DNA of 14,314 nucleotides from Acetobacteraceae bacterium (GTDB lineage Bacteria; Pseudomonadota; Alphaproteobacteria; Acetobacterales; Acetobacteraceae): assembly GCA_027311485.1 (NCBI GenBank), contig DAICYU010000039.1, positions 1 through 14,314 of the forward strand, read 5' to 3'. The position numbers were made by a program, and so were the translations under genes. Shown piece after piece: positions 1 to 7,455 of this stretch. The notes under the pieces were generated by a model that was not told the DNA's origin, searched no databases, and saw only the letters and a list, made by a program, of their open reading frames with translations. Positions within the stretch are counted from its first letter, which is position 1. Each line of letters begins with the position of its first letter.

Positions 1-920
1 ACACCGCGCACGGCAAGGCGCGAATCCAGGCGATCGAGGGCGGCGAACTGATCCGTCGCATGGAAATCGGCCAGGTCGCCGTTGTCGCCGGGTTCCAGGG
101 CATCGCGCCGGACAACCGGATCACCACCCTCGGCCGCGGCGGCTCCGACACATCAGCGGTGGCGCTTGCCGCAGCGCTGAAGGCAGACCGGTGCGACATT
201 TATACCGATGTTGATGGCGTTTATACCACCGACCCGCGTATCGTGCCCAAAGCCCGCAAGCTGGCAAAGATCGCCTACGAGGAAATGCTGGAGCTGGCGT
301 CGGTCGGCGCCAAGGTGCTGCAGACCCGCAGTGTCGAACTGGCGATGAATGAACGGGTCCGGGTGCGCGTGCTGTCCAGCTTCCTGGACACGCCGCCCGA
401 TGAAAGCTCCGGAACCCTGGTCGTTGATGAGGACGAGATCGTGGAAAAGGAAAACGTGGCCGGGATCGCCTATTCCCGCGACGAAGCGAAGATCACGGTG
501 CGCCGCGTGCCGGACCGCCCGGGCATCGCCGCCAGCATCTTTGGCGCGCTGGCCGACCAGAATGTGAATGTCGATATGATCGTGCAGAACATTTCGGCGG
601 ACGGCACGACGGACATGACGTTCACCGTCGGCAAGGCGGACCTGCCCCGCGCCCGCGCCGCGCTGGCCGACGTGCGCACCGAGATCGGCTACGCGGAACT
701 GCTGGAGGATCCGGACGTGGCGAAGATCAGCGTCGTCGGAACCGGCATGCGCAGCCACGCCGGCGTGGCGAACACCATGTTCCGGGCGCTGGCGGACAAG
801 GCGATCAACATCCAGGTCATTTCAACCAGTGAGATCAAGGTCAGCGTCTTGATCGCCGCCGAATACACTGAACTTGCGGTAAGGGCGTTGCACACCGCCT
901 ATGGCCTCGATGCAGCCTGA
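1..920 (+). CDS. lysC: Aspartokinase (aspartate kinase), 5'-truncated by the window edge
   Basis: Aspartokinase phosphorylates L-aspartate, the first step towards lysine, threonine, methionine and diaminopimelate. The reading frame is open from base 3, so the N-terminal quarter, with the start codon and first substrate loop, lies outside the window; 305 residues are visible. The kinase-domain signature TTLGRGGSDTS is at visible residues 41-51, followed by the TDVDGVYTTDPR segment typical of the family. Two ACT regulatory domains follow, about residues 152-225 (start VAGIAYSRDEAKITV) and 239-305 (start AKISVVGTGM), as in feedback-inhibited LysC-type enzymes that bind Lys/Thr. The gene ends in TGA at 918-920, inside the next gene, which suggests coupled translation. 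The family call is secure. The inhibitor (lysine, threonine or both) cannot be told from sequence alone. Confidence 0.96.
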   Translation, partial: TAHGKARIQAIEGGELIRRMEIGQVAVVAGFQGIAPDNRITTLGRGGSDTSAVALAAALKADRCDIYTDVDGVYTTDPRIVPKARKLAKIAYEEMLELASVGAKVLQTRSVELAMNERVRVRVLSSFLDTPPDESSGTLVVDEDEIVEKENVAGIAYSRDEAKITVRRVPDRPGIAASIFGALADQNVNVDMIVQNISADGTTDMTFTVGKADLPRARAALADVRTEIGYAELLEDPDVAKISVVGTGMRSHAGVANTMFRALADKAINIQVISTSEIKVSVLIAAEYTELAVRALHTAYGLDAA

Positions 921-1962
921 TCCGTTTTCTGCGCAGGAGGCCGCGCGCCTCCGGCTGGATCAGCTCTGGTCGCGCGGCACGGCGTTCCTGGGCTGCCGCT
1001 ATGCCATTCTGGGCGGCGCCATGAGCTGGGTGAGCGAAAAGCACTTGGTCGCCGCCATCTCGAACGCCGGCGGCTTCGGCGTCATCGCCTGCGGAGCGAT
1101 GGAGCCGGAGCAGCTCGCCCAACAGATCGCCGGCACGCAGGCCCTGACCGACAAGCCGTTCGGCGTGAACCTGATTACCCTTCATCCGAAGCTGAGCGAA
1201 CTGATCCAGGTCTGCCTGGATGCCAAGGTCGGGCACATCGTGCTTGCCGGCGGCATCCCGCCGGCGACGGCGATCCGCGCGGTGAAGGACGGTGGGGCGA
1301 AGCTAATCGCATTCACCCCGGCGCTGGCGCTGGGCAAGCGCCTGGTGCGGTCCGGGGTCGACGCACTGGTGATCGAAGGATCCGAGGCCGGGGGCCATAT
1401 CGGCCCGGTCTCCCTGACTGTGCTGGCGCAGGAGATCCTGCCACACCTGCGCGATGTGCCGGTCTTCGTCGCCGGCGGCCTGGGCCGTGGCGAGGCGATC
1501 CTGTCCTATTTGGAAATGGGCGCCGCCGGCGCACAGCTTGGCACCCGGTTTGCCGCGTCCGAAGAGTCCATCGCGCATGCCAACTTCAAGCGCATGTTCG
1601 TCCTGGCTTCGGCCCGCGATGCCCTGCCGTCGGTGGAACTCGATCCACGATTACCGGTGATCCCGGTACGCAGCCTGGCGAACCAGGGCACCAAGCGGTT
1701 CCTGGAACACCAGGCCGAGGTACGGGACAAATTCCTGGCCGGCGAATTGAACAAGGACGAAGCCCAGCTCAGCATCGAGCGGTTCTGGGCCGGCGCGCTG
1801 CGCCGCGCGGTGATCGAAGGCGATATCGAGCAGGGCTCGGTCATGGCCGGTCAGTCGGTCGGGCTGGTGCGCAGCATCCAGCCGGTGTCACAGATCATTC
1901 AGGAGTTGATTGATCAGGCGGTCGCCGCCCTGGCCAGCCGGCCGGTGCCGACGCCACACTGA
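901..1962 (+). CDS. Nitronate monooxygenase / 2-nitropropane dioxygenase-family FMN protein
   Basis: This 353-residue TIM-barrel flavoprotein belongs to the NMO/FabK superfamily, which oxidises alkyl nitronates or, in FabK and PfaD relatives, handles enoyl thioesters. Seen directly: an N-terminal FMN-site stretch (AILGGAMSWVS, AISNAGGFGVI, about residues 36-65), the EGSEAGGH motif ending at His166, which aligns with the catalytic His of class I NMOs, and a phosphate-binding GGLGRG then GAQLGTRF segment. The ATG at 901 overlaps the end of lysC by 20 nt. A second in-frame ATG at 910 is possible; neither has a strong Shine-Dalgarno (an AAGG at 881-884 is about 16 nt upstream of 901). It is probably co-transcribed with lysC, but no link between nitronate oxidation and aspartate metabolism is apparent. 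The substrate is unknown, so FabK-like or detoxification roles remain possible. Confidence 0.9.
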   Translation: MASMQPDPFSAQEAARLRLDQLWSRGTAFLGCRYAILGGAMSWVSEKHLVAAISNAGGFGVIACGAMEPEQLAQQIAGTQALTDKPFGVNLITLHPKLSELIQVCLDAKVGHIVLAGGIPPATAIRAVKDGGAKLIAFTPALALGKRLVRSGVDALVIEGSEAGGHIGPVSLTVLAQEILPHLRDVPVFVAGGLGRGEAILSYLEMGAAGAQLGTRFAASEESIAHANFKRMFVLASARDALPSVELDPRLPVIPVRSLANQGTKRFLEHQAEVRDKFLAGELNKDEAQLSIERFWAGALRRAVIEGDIEQGSVMAGQSVGLVRSIQPVSQIIQELIDQAVAALASRPVPTPH

Positions 1963-2056
1963 TCGCGTCGTTAACACCTTCCCAACCAGGACCGAACCGG
2001 CCAGAAATGGGCGTTCGGCCTGCCCGCGTTTAACATTGTCGAGCCGTTGCGCGTGT

Positions 2057-2075
2057 ATGGCCATTGTTCGGCCAT
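2057..2075 (+). other. Short hairpin in the ptsP leader
   Basis: ATGGCC (2057-2062) and GGCCAT (2070-2075) form a perfect 6-bp stem with a 7-nt loop in the 166-nt gap between the NMO gene and ptsP, about 30 nt before the Shine-Dalgarno sequence. There is no T-tract, so it does not look like an intrinsic terminator. It could be a leader RNA element or chance. Confidence 0.25.
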
Positions 2076-2105
2076 GACCAGGCTTTACCCCACGCCGGCG
2101 ACGGC

Positions 2106-2162
2106 AAGGAGGGCAGGATCGGAATGATGTGCGGGTCGGCACCACGGGCGGTCTGGGCATGA
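2106..2162 (+). promoter_or_regulatory. Strong Shine-Dalgarno with 12-codon mini-ORF overlapping the ptsP start
   Basis: The best ribosome-binding site near ptsP is AAGGAGGG at 2106-2113, followed by AGGA at 2115-2118. Five nucleotides after AGGA is the ATG at 2124, which is out of frame with ptsP and opens a 12-codon frame (MMCGSAPRAVWA). Its TGA (2160-2162) overlaps the ATG at 2159 in an ATGA arrangement, the usual geometry for translational coupling. The alternative reading is that ptsP starts at the GTG at 2129, 10 nt after AGGA, and the mini-ORF is chance. Confidence 0.3.
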
Positions 2163-4381
2163 GCGGGCAGCGCCGCCTGCTTTCGCGACTGCGCACGTTG
2201 CGGGCGCACGATTCGGCGCCGCTGTCGGTGCTGGTGCGGCTGGTCGCCTCCGAACTGGTCAGTGAAGTCTGTTCAATCTACGTCCAACGGCCAGGCGACA
2301 TCCTGGAGCTGGCCGCAACCGAGGGGCTCAACTCCGATGCGATCGGTCGCACCCGCCTGCGTGTGGGTGAGGGGATCGTCGGCCTGTGTGCCGCCACCGG
2401 TACCGTCATGAACCTGCCGGACGCACAGAACCATCCAGCCTTCGCCTACCGGCCGGAGACGGGTGAGGAACCCTTCGCGTCCATGCTGGCGGTGCCGGTG
2501 CGGCGGACCGGCCGCAGCCTGGGCGTGCTGGCGGTGCAGAACCGCACGCCCCGCAACTATACCGAAGCGGAAATCGACGAGCTGGAAACCGTCGCCATGC
2601 TGCTGGCTGAAATGCTGCCGAACAGCGGCGCGACCGATGGTTCGCCCGAAGGGCTTGGCGCCACCCTGCCGCGGCTGTTCACCGGCACACCGCTGATGGG
2701 CGGCATCGCCGTCGGCCCGATTATCCGCCTGCGCTCATCCCGCAAGGTCGCCAAGCTGCTCGCAGACGATCCGCAGGCCGAGCAGAAGCGACTGGAAGCG
2801 GCCGTTGAGCAGATGCGCCGTGGGCTGGACGATCTGTTTGCCGATGTGCCGCATAGCGGGCGTGCCGCCGATGTGACCGCTTCAAAAGAGGTGCTGGAGG
2901 CATACCGGCTGGTCGCCGCCGACGCCGGCTGGCTGAACCGGGTCGGGGACGTGATCCGCAGCGGCCTGACCGCGGAAGCCGCGGTGCAGCGCGTGGCGCA
3001 GGAACTGCACGACCGGATGCGGCGGATCAGCGACGCCTACCTGCGCGAACGTCTGGCGGACATGGAGGATCTGGCCAACCGCCTGTTGACGACGCTCAGC
3101 GGCGACACCACCCGGCCGCCCGTGCCCGAGAACGCGATCCTGGTCGCCCGGCGGCTCGGCCCGGCGGAACTGCTGGATTGGCACGGCCGTGGTATTGCCG
3201 GGGTGGCGATTGAGGAAGCCAGCCCGGCCGGGCACGCCGCCATCCTGGCACGCGCCCTGGACATTCCCGCCCTGGGCAGCCTGCGCGGCATGCTGGACAG
3301 CATCGAACCCGGTGATGAAGCGGTCGTGGACGCCGACGAAGGACAGTTCATCCTGCGGCCCGACTCCGAGGTGCAGCACGCCTACCGCCGCGCGCAGGAG
3401 GCGCGCACCGCAAAGAATATCGAGTTGGCGAAATGGCGCGACCGCCCGGCGGTGACGGCCGACGGCGTCCATCTGAAACTGATGCTGAACGTCGGCCTCA
3501 GCCTGGAACTGCCGCAACTGGACCGCACCGGGGCCGATGGCATCGGCCTGTTCCGCACCGAAATCGCCATGCTGGCCCGCGGCTCGGTTGCCGATGTGGC
3601 GGAACAGGCGGCGATCTATGGGCGGGTGCTGGATGAAGCGGGCGACCGGCCGGTCATATTCCGCACGCTGGATCTGGGTGCCGACAAGCTGCTGCCAGGC
3701 ACGATTACGGATGAAGAGAACCCGGCAATGGGTTGGCGATCGCTGCGCGTCGGGCTGGATCGGCCCGCCCTGCTGCGCCGGCAGTTGCGGGCACTGTTGC
3801 TGGCCGCCGGTGGACGCGAGCTGTCCGTGATGTTCCCGATGGTGGCAACCGTTGCCGAGTTCCGCGCTGCCAAAGCCTTGCTGCTGGCCGAGGCCAGCCG
3901 TGTGCGTCCCGCGCCCGAACGGCTGCGGATCGGTACGATGCTGGAGATTCCGGCGCTGATGTGGCAGCTTCCGGAATTATTGTCTGAGACGGATTTCATC
4001 TCAGTCGGATCGAATGATCTGCTGCAATTCCTGTTTGCTGCCGATCGGGGCACACCGTCCTTGTACGACCGGTACGATTTTCTGTCGCGGCCGATGCTCG
4101 ACCTGCTTGAACAACTCGTGGTTGCTGCAAATGTAACCGGGACACCAGTTTCATTGTGCGGCGAAGCGGCATCACGTCCACTGGAGGCGTTGGTGCTGGC
4201 AGCGATTGGCATCCGGACGCTGTCGATGCCGGCCAGTGGAATTCTGCCGATCAAGGCAATGCTTGCCCAGGTTGAGTTGAGATCGTTCCAATCGGTATTA
4301 ACAGCCATTCGTCGCGGCGGGGATGTCGGTCTGCGCGAAGCCATCACCACCTGGGCGCGTGAGGCCGGAATCGTTGCATGA
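2159..4381 (+). CDS. ptsP: PTS-Ntr enzyme I (phosphoenolpyruvate-protein phosphotransferase, GAF-containing)
   Basis: EI-Ntr takes phosphate from PEP and passes it to NPr and then EIIA-Ntr, a cytoplasmic regulatory phosphorelay. From the ATG at 2159 the protein has 740 residues, normal for the family. In order: an N-terminal GAF domain (about 15-155), the PEP-utiliser N-terminal region (about 170-300), the swivelling phospho-His domain with His359 in PAGHAAILAR, and the PEP-binding barrel (about 425-730) with IGLFRTE, RTLDLGADK, TMLEIPA, VGSNDLLQF and the catalytic Cys667 in SLCGEA. The usual T-S-H around the active His reads A-G-H, but the His is kept. The start could also be GTG 2129 (750 residues). 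I prefer 2159 because the family N-terminus begins near MSGQRRLL. Base composition falls near the 3' end. The partner genes for NPr and EIIA-Ntr are not in the window. Confidence 0.95.
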   Translation: MSGQRRLLSRLRTLRAHDSAPLSVLVRLVASELVSEVCSIYVQRPGDILELAATEGLNSDAIGRTRLRVGEGIVGLCAATGTVMNLPDAQNHPAFAYRPETGEEPFASMLAVPVRRTGRSLGVLAVQNRTPRNYTEAEIDELETVAMLLAEMLPNSGATDGSPEGLGATLPRLFTGTPLMGGIAVGPIIRLRSSRKVAKLLADDPQAEQKRLEAAVEQMRRGLDDLFADVPHSGRAADVTASKEVLEAYRLVAADAGWLNRVGDVIRSGLTAEAAVQRVAQELHDRMRRISDAYLRERLADMEDLANRLLTTLSGDTTRPPVPENAILVARRLGPAELLDWHGRGIAGVAIEEASPAGHAAILARALDIPALGSLRGMLDSIEPGDEAVVDADEGQFILRPDSEVQHAYRRAQEARTAKNIELAKWRDRPAVTADGVHLKLMLNVGLSLELPQLDRTGADGIGLFRTEIAMLARGSVADVAEQAAIYGRVLDEAGDRPVIFRTLDLGADKLLPGTITDEENPAMGWRSLRVGLDRPALLRRQLRALLLAAGGRELSVMFPMVATVAEFRAAKALLLAEASRVRPAPERLRIGTMLEIPALMWQLPELLSETDFISVGSNDLLQFLFAADRGTPSLYDRYDFLSRPMLDLLEQLVVAANVTGTPVSLCGEAASRPLEALVLAAIGIRTLSMPASGILPIKAMLAQVELRSFQSVLTAIRRGGDVGLREAITTWAREAGIVA

Positions 4382-4466
4382 CGTTCCGATCGATGACCTG
4401 AACCTCTGGCTCGGACGGTTCGGCGCGAGCGCCACATTGCACGCGTCAATATGCTAATTTAGGACG

Positions 4467-4494
4467 TTGAAAAATTCTTCGTGTGGTCTAGAAC
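4467..4494 (+). promoter_or_regulatory. Candidate sigma-70-like promoter for rodZ
   Basis: TTGAAA (4467-4472, 5 of 6 to TTGACA) and TAGAAC (4489-4494, 4 of 6 to TATAAT) are 16 nt apart, inside a locally AT-rich part of the 230-nt gap between ptsP and the preferred rodZ start. Position and spacing fit a promoter for the rodZ-ispG pair. The match is modest and unproven. Confidence 0.33.
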
Positions 4495-4611
4495 ACCGGC
4501 GCCGGGTGGGCTGGGACCGATACGATGCGGCCTATGGCCCCGGGTGTCGTAAGAATAGCGGGGCTGCCAGTGCTTCAGGAAAACCGGGCGAAGCTGGTTG
4601 GAAGTCGGAGC

Positions 4612-5634
4612 ATGATGTCAACCGTCACGCCGACGATCGTGGAGCCACCGCATGCGCCGCGCGCCGGGGCGGACCTCCGTGCAGCGCGGGAACGGTTGGG
4701 TTGGTCGCTCGATGACGTCGCCCATGGCCTGCGTATCCGATTTGTATACCTGGAGGCGCTTGAGGACGGGCGCCTGTCGCTGTTACCGGGTCCCGCCTAC
4801 GCATTTGCCTTCGTCCGGACCTACGCCCGGGCGCTTGGCCTCGACCCGGAGGAGATGACACGCCGCTTCAAGGCTGAAGCCGGTGAGGCTGCCAACCGAA
4901 CCGAACTGACCTTCCCGGTGCCGATGCCCGAACGGGGGCTGCCGACCGGCGCGATCATGCTCCTTGGACTGGTCATGGTGATCGGCGCCTATGCCACGTG
5001 GTACCGCCTGTCCGGTGAGGGACGGCTGCCCGCCGAGGCGGTCACTTCGATTCCCGAACGGCTGGCGCCGCTCGCAGAGCAGGCCCTGCCGTCGCCCGCG
5101 GTGTCGGCCGTGATGTCCCCCACGGCTGGCGACCATGGTGGGGAGGCGGTTCAGCCGCCGCAAGCAGCCGCTGCGGTGGACCCCGCACCCGCGATGATCG
5201 CCACCTCGTCGATTTCAGCATCGGCCGCACCGCTTCCCGTCTCGGCAGTTATCCCTCCGGCCACAACCGTCGTGCCAGCCGAACCAGTGCCCGGGGCGAT
5301 GCACGGGGCGATGCCAGCGGAACCCGAGGCTCGGATCGTCGTCCGGGCAACCGCCGACGCGTGGCTGCTGGTCAAGGACCACTCGGGCGCCATTCTGCTG
5401 AACCGTGTGCTGAAGGCCGGAGAAACCTGGCCCGTGCCGGCGCGGTCTGGCCTTGCATTGACGACGGGCAATGCCGGCGGCACCGAATTGCTGGTGGACG
5501 GGGCCTCGGCCGGTGCATTGGGAACACCGGGCGCGGTGCGGCGAGACCTGTCGCTTGACCCGGACGCAATCAAAGACGGCAAGATTGCCACGGTCTCGAC
5601 TGCTTCCTCACCAACGCAACGTCTGCGGCAGTAG
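4612..5634 (+). CDS. rodZ: RodZ-like cell-shape protein (HTH, one TM segment, DUF4115)
   Basis: RodZ-type proteins link MreB filaments to the membrane and cell-wall synthesis. From ATG 4612 this one has 340 residues. It carries a cytoplasmic HTH_25 domain (about residues 20-80: ADLRAARERLGWSLDDVAHG, then FVYLEALEDGR, and FVRTYARALGLD), one membrane segment (about 112-132, GAIMLLGLVMVIGAYATWY), a Pro/Ala/Val-rich periplasmic linker (about 135-235), and a C-terminal beta domain (about 238-325) with WLLVKDHSGAILL and LKAGETWPVP, as in DUF4115. The frame is open upstream to ATG 4525, which would add 29 residues. The tandem ATGs at 4612 and 4615 are preferred: GGAG at 4607-4610 sits just before them, and homologues start close to the HTH. 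The gene precedes ispG, as in E. coli (rodZ-ispG-hisS). It might be annotated simply as a helix-turn-helix protein. Confidence 0.87.
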   Translation: MMSTVTPTIVEPPHAPRAGADLRAARERLGWSLDDVAHGLRIRFVYLEALEDGRLSLLPGPAYAFAFVRTYARALGLDPEEMTRRFKAEAGEAANRTELTFPVPMPERGLPTGAIMLLGLVMVIGAYATWYRLSGEGRLPAEAVTSIPERLAPLAEQALPSPAVSAVMSPTAGDHGGEAVQPPQAAAAVDPAPAMIATSSISASAAPLPVSAVIPPATTVVPAEPVPGAMHGAMPAEPEARIVVRATADAWLLVKDHSGAILLNRVLKAGETWPVPARSGLALTTGNAGGTELLVDGASAGALGTPGAVRRDLSLDPDAIKDGKIATVSTASSPTQRLRQ

Positions 5635-5730
5635 CGGATCGCGCTCCACGCTCCCATAATAGGGCCAGCAACCGATCCCGGGCGACCGTTCGGCGTTGCC
5701 TACACGCGACCTGATTGGCCCGCACCGTTG

Positions 5731-5736
5731 AAGGAG
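5731..5736 (+). promoter_or_regulatory. Ribosome-binding site fixing the ispG start
   Basis: AAGGAG lies 6 nt before the ATG at 5743. The frame can be extended to a TTG at 5728, but that codon overlaps the start of this Shine-Dalgarno region, so ATG 5743 is the real start. CATAAT at 5655-5660 resembles a -10 box but has no matching -35. Confidence 0.75.
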
Positions 5737-5742
5737 ACAGGC

Positions 5743-6867
5743 ATGAGTTATCGTCCGTATCAGGAGATTGTTCGGCGCAAGTCCCGCCGCATCCACGTCG
5801 GCAAGGTGCCAGTCGGTGGCGGCGCGCCGATCACCGTGCAGACGATGACCAATACGCTGACCACCGATGTCGCCGGCACCGTCGCGCAGATCCGGCGGGC
5901 CGAGGCAGCCGGGGTCGATATCGTCCGCGTCTCCTGCCCGGACCAGGAAAGCTCCCTGGCGCTGAAGGAGATCGTGCGTCAGGTGGACGTGCCGATCGTC
6001 GCCGACATCCACTTTCATTATAAGCGCGCGATCGAGGCCGCGGACAGCGGCGCCGCCTGCCTGCGGATCAATCCCGGCAACATCGGCAGCGATGAGCGAG
6101 TGAAGGAGGTCGTGAAGGCCGCCCGCGACCATGGCTGCTCCATGCGGATCGGCGTTAACGCGGGTTCTCTGGAAAAGCACCTGCTGGAGAAATACGGCGA
6201 GCCGAACCCCGAGGCCCTGGTGGAAAGCGCGCTGTATCACGCGAACATCCTGCAGCAGCACGATTTCCACGACTTCAAGATCAGCGTGAAAGCGTCCGAC
6301 GTCTTCCTGGCCGTTGCCGCGTATCAGCAATTGGCCGAGGTGTGCGACCACCCGCTGCATATCGGCATCACCGAAGCCGGCGGGCGCCGGATGGGAACGG
6401 TGAAGTCCTCGATTGGTCTGGGTTCGCTGCTATGGGCGGGCATCGGCGACACGCTGCGGGTATCCCTGTCCGATGAGCCGGAGGAAGAGGTCCGCGTCGG
6501 CTGGGATATCCTAAAGTCGCTGGGCATTCGGCACCGCGGGGTGAAAGTGGTATCCTGCCCGTCATGCGCCCGGCAGGGCTTCAACGTGATCAAGACGGTG
6601 GAGACGCTGGAGCAGCGTCTGTCGCATATCGAAACGCCGATCACGCTGTCCATCATCGGTTGCGTGGTCAATGGCCCGGGTGAGGCGTTGATGACCGACC
6701 TTGGCGTCACCGGTGGCGGCAACGGGCGGCATATGGTGTACCGCGCCGGCAAGACGGACCACACGATCGAGGGTGCCTCCATGGTGGATCACATCGTCGA
6801 GATGGTGGAAGCCAAGGCCGCCGAACTCCGGGCAGCGAAGGAAGCCGAAAAGATCGCAGCGGAGTAA
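5743..6867 (+). CDS. ispG: 4-hydroxy-3-methylbut-2-en-1-yl diphosphate synthase (IspG/GcpE)
   Basis: IspG reductively opens methylerythritol cyclodiphosphate to HMBPP, the penultimate step of the non-mevalonate (MEP) isoprenoid pathway, using a [4Fe-4S] cluster and electrons from flavodoxin or ferredoxin. The 374 residues match the compact bacterial form. The N-terminal TIM barrel shows VQTMTNT, VRVSCPD, VADIHFHYK and LRINPGNIG. The C-terminal cluster domain has Cys272 and Cys275 (SCPSCARQG), Cys307 and Glu314 (CVVNGPGE), the expected cluster ligands of the E. coli type. The start is set by a strong Shine-Dalgarno. It probably shares a transcript with rodZ, 108 nt upstream, perhaps with its own weak promoter. 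In E. coli hisS follows ispG; here the next gene is on the opposite strand. Confidence 0.97.
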   Translation: MSYRPYQEIVRRKSRRIHVGKVPVGGGAPITVQTMTNTLTTDVAGTVAQIRRAEAAGVDIVRVSCPDQESSLALKEIVRQVDVPIVADIHFHYKRAIEAADSGAACLRINPGNIGSDERVKEVVKAARDHGCSMRIGVNAGSLEKHLLEKYGEPNPEALVESALYHANILQQHDFHDFKISVKASDVFLAVAAYQQLAEVCDHPLHIGITEAGGRRMGTVKSSIGLGSLLWAGIGDTLRVSLSDEPEEEVRVGWDILKSLGIRHRGVKVVSCPSCARQGFNVIKTVETLEQRLSHIETPITLSIIGCVVNGPGEALMTDLGVTGGGNGRHMVYRAGKTDHTIEGASMVDHIVEMVEAKAAELRAAKEAEKIAAE

Positions 6868-6909
6868 CCCGCCACCGCGGGCTCGCCGCCCATCGCTACG
6901 CTGTCGCCC

Positions 6910-6923
6910 TTGGTGAGCACCAA
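6910..6923. terminator. Interrupted palindrome between convergent ispG and ompA-like genes
   Basis: TTGGTG (6910-6915) and CACCAA (6918-6923) are inverted copies separated by two bases, giving at least a 5-bp stem with a GAGC tetraloop on either strand. It lies in the 115-bp convergent gap, where a bidirectional terminator would be expected, but neither side has a T-tract, so an intrinsic terminator is uncertain. The same gap holds TTATTGGC twice (6969-6976 and 6983-6990); the second copy overlaps the stop codon of the ompA-like gene. Confidence 0.25.
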
Positions 6924-6982
6924 TGGCGGCATGCGTCAGCGGAGGATCGGGGCAAACCGGCCAGGCGCTTATTGGCAGCCCG

Positions 6983-7369
6983 TTATTGGCCGACGCGGAT
7001 TTCCACCCGGCGGGATTCCAGCGATGAGGCCGCGAACTGCACCGAGCCACGGCCAACCTTGCTGATCCGGGCAGGTGCCACGCCGGCCGACGCCAGCCCG
7101 TCGGCCACGACCTGAGCGCGCAATTCTGACAGCAGAACATTCGCCTGCCGGCTGCCAGTCGGGTCCGCAAATCCGGTTACGTGCGTGATCGCCGCCGGGT
7201 GCGCCCTGGCATAGGCGGCAGCCTTGGCGATTACATCCTGCGCCGGCCCGTCAACCGCGGCGGACCATTCCTGGAAAAACACAACGAACGAAGGTTGCTG
7301 CGCATGGGCCATAGGCGCCGCGCCAAGCATGAAGGCCGCCATGATCGCGAGCCGACCAATTCCACGCAC
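6983..7369 (-). CDS. Small secreted OmpA-like domain protein
   Basis: This 128-residue protein consists of a signal peptide (about 1-23, hydrophobic core LAIMAAFMLGAA, likely cut after AHA) and a single OmpA C-terminal, peptidoglycan-binding-type domain. Family signatures visible are TGFADPTGS, LLSELRAQVV, ADGLASAGV, RISKVGRGS and ESRRVEIRV. The aspartate and arginine positions that usually contact diaminopimelate appear present. There is no lipobox and no beta-barrel, so it is probably a soluble periplasmic protein. The start is GTG 7367-7369, with GGGAGA (7375-7380 on the minus strand) 5 nt upstream. It lies 86 nt downstream of the porin gene on the same strand and may share its transcript. 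A link between porin and peptidoglycan is plausible but inferred. Confidence 0.8.
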   Translation of the reverse strand: MRGIGRLAIMAAFMLGAAPMAHAQQPSFVVFFQEWSAAVDGPAQDVIAKAAAYARAHPAAITHVTGFADPTGSRQANVLLSELRAQVVADGLASAGVAPARISKVGRGSVQFAASSLESRRVEIRVGQ

Positions 7370-7374
7370 GTGAG

Positions 7375-7380
7375 TCTCCC
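7375..7380 (-). promoter_or_regulatory. Ribosome-binding site for the GTG-started ompA-like gene
   Basis: Read on the minus strand, GGGAGA is followed by 5 nt and then GTG at 7369. No ATG precedes the signal peptide, so this site supports GTG as the start codon. Confidence 0.55.
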
Positions 7381-7455
7381 CGTTTTGAGGCCGGATTTTT
7401 GCCGGAGCGTCTCATGCTGCGTCAACGCGCCGCGCGCCCACAACCGGGATGAGCA

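Noticed and set aside
153..758. 201-residue minus-strand frame opposite lysC
   Set aside because: His/Arg/Gly-rich antisense translation of a conserved kinase; no supporting ribosome site or homology seen.
1992..2018. CCGAAC...GTTCGG inverted pair after the NMO gene as a terminator
   Set aside because: Only six pairs with a 15-nt loop and no T-tract; too weak to call.
2882..3517. 211-residue minus-strand frame opposite the middle of ptsP
   Set aside because: No recognisable family, and it is fully antisense to conserved enzyme I sequence.
3616..4449. 277-residue minus-strand frame opposite the ptsP 3' end
   Set aside because: Ser/Arg-rich low-complexity product with no domain, lying opposite the strongly conserved PEP-binding barrel. 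Its length reflects codon bias of ptsP.
5655..5660. CATAAT as a -10 box for an ispG promoter
   Set aside because: No acceptable -35 element lies 16-18 nt upstream, so it is only mentioned in passing.
7392..7425. CCGG-flanked T-run (ATTTTTG) between oprB and the ompA-like gene as a terminator
   Set aside because: The stem is only four self-complementary bases, and the A/T run is in the loop rather than after the stem.
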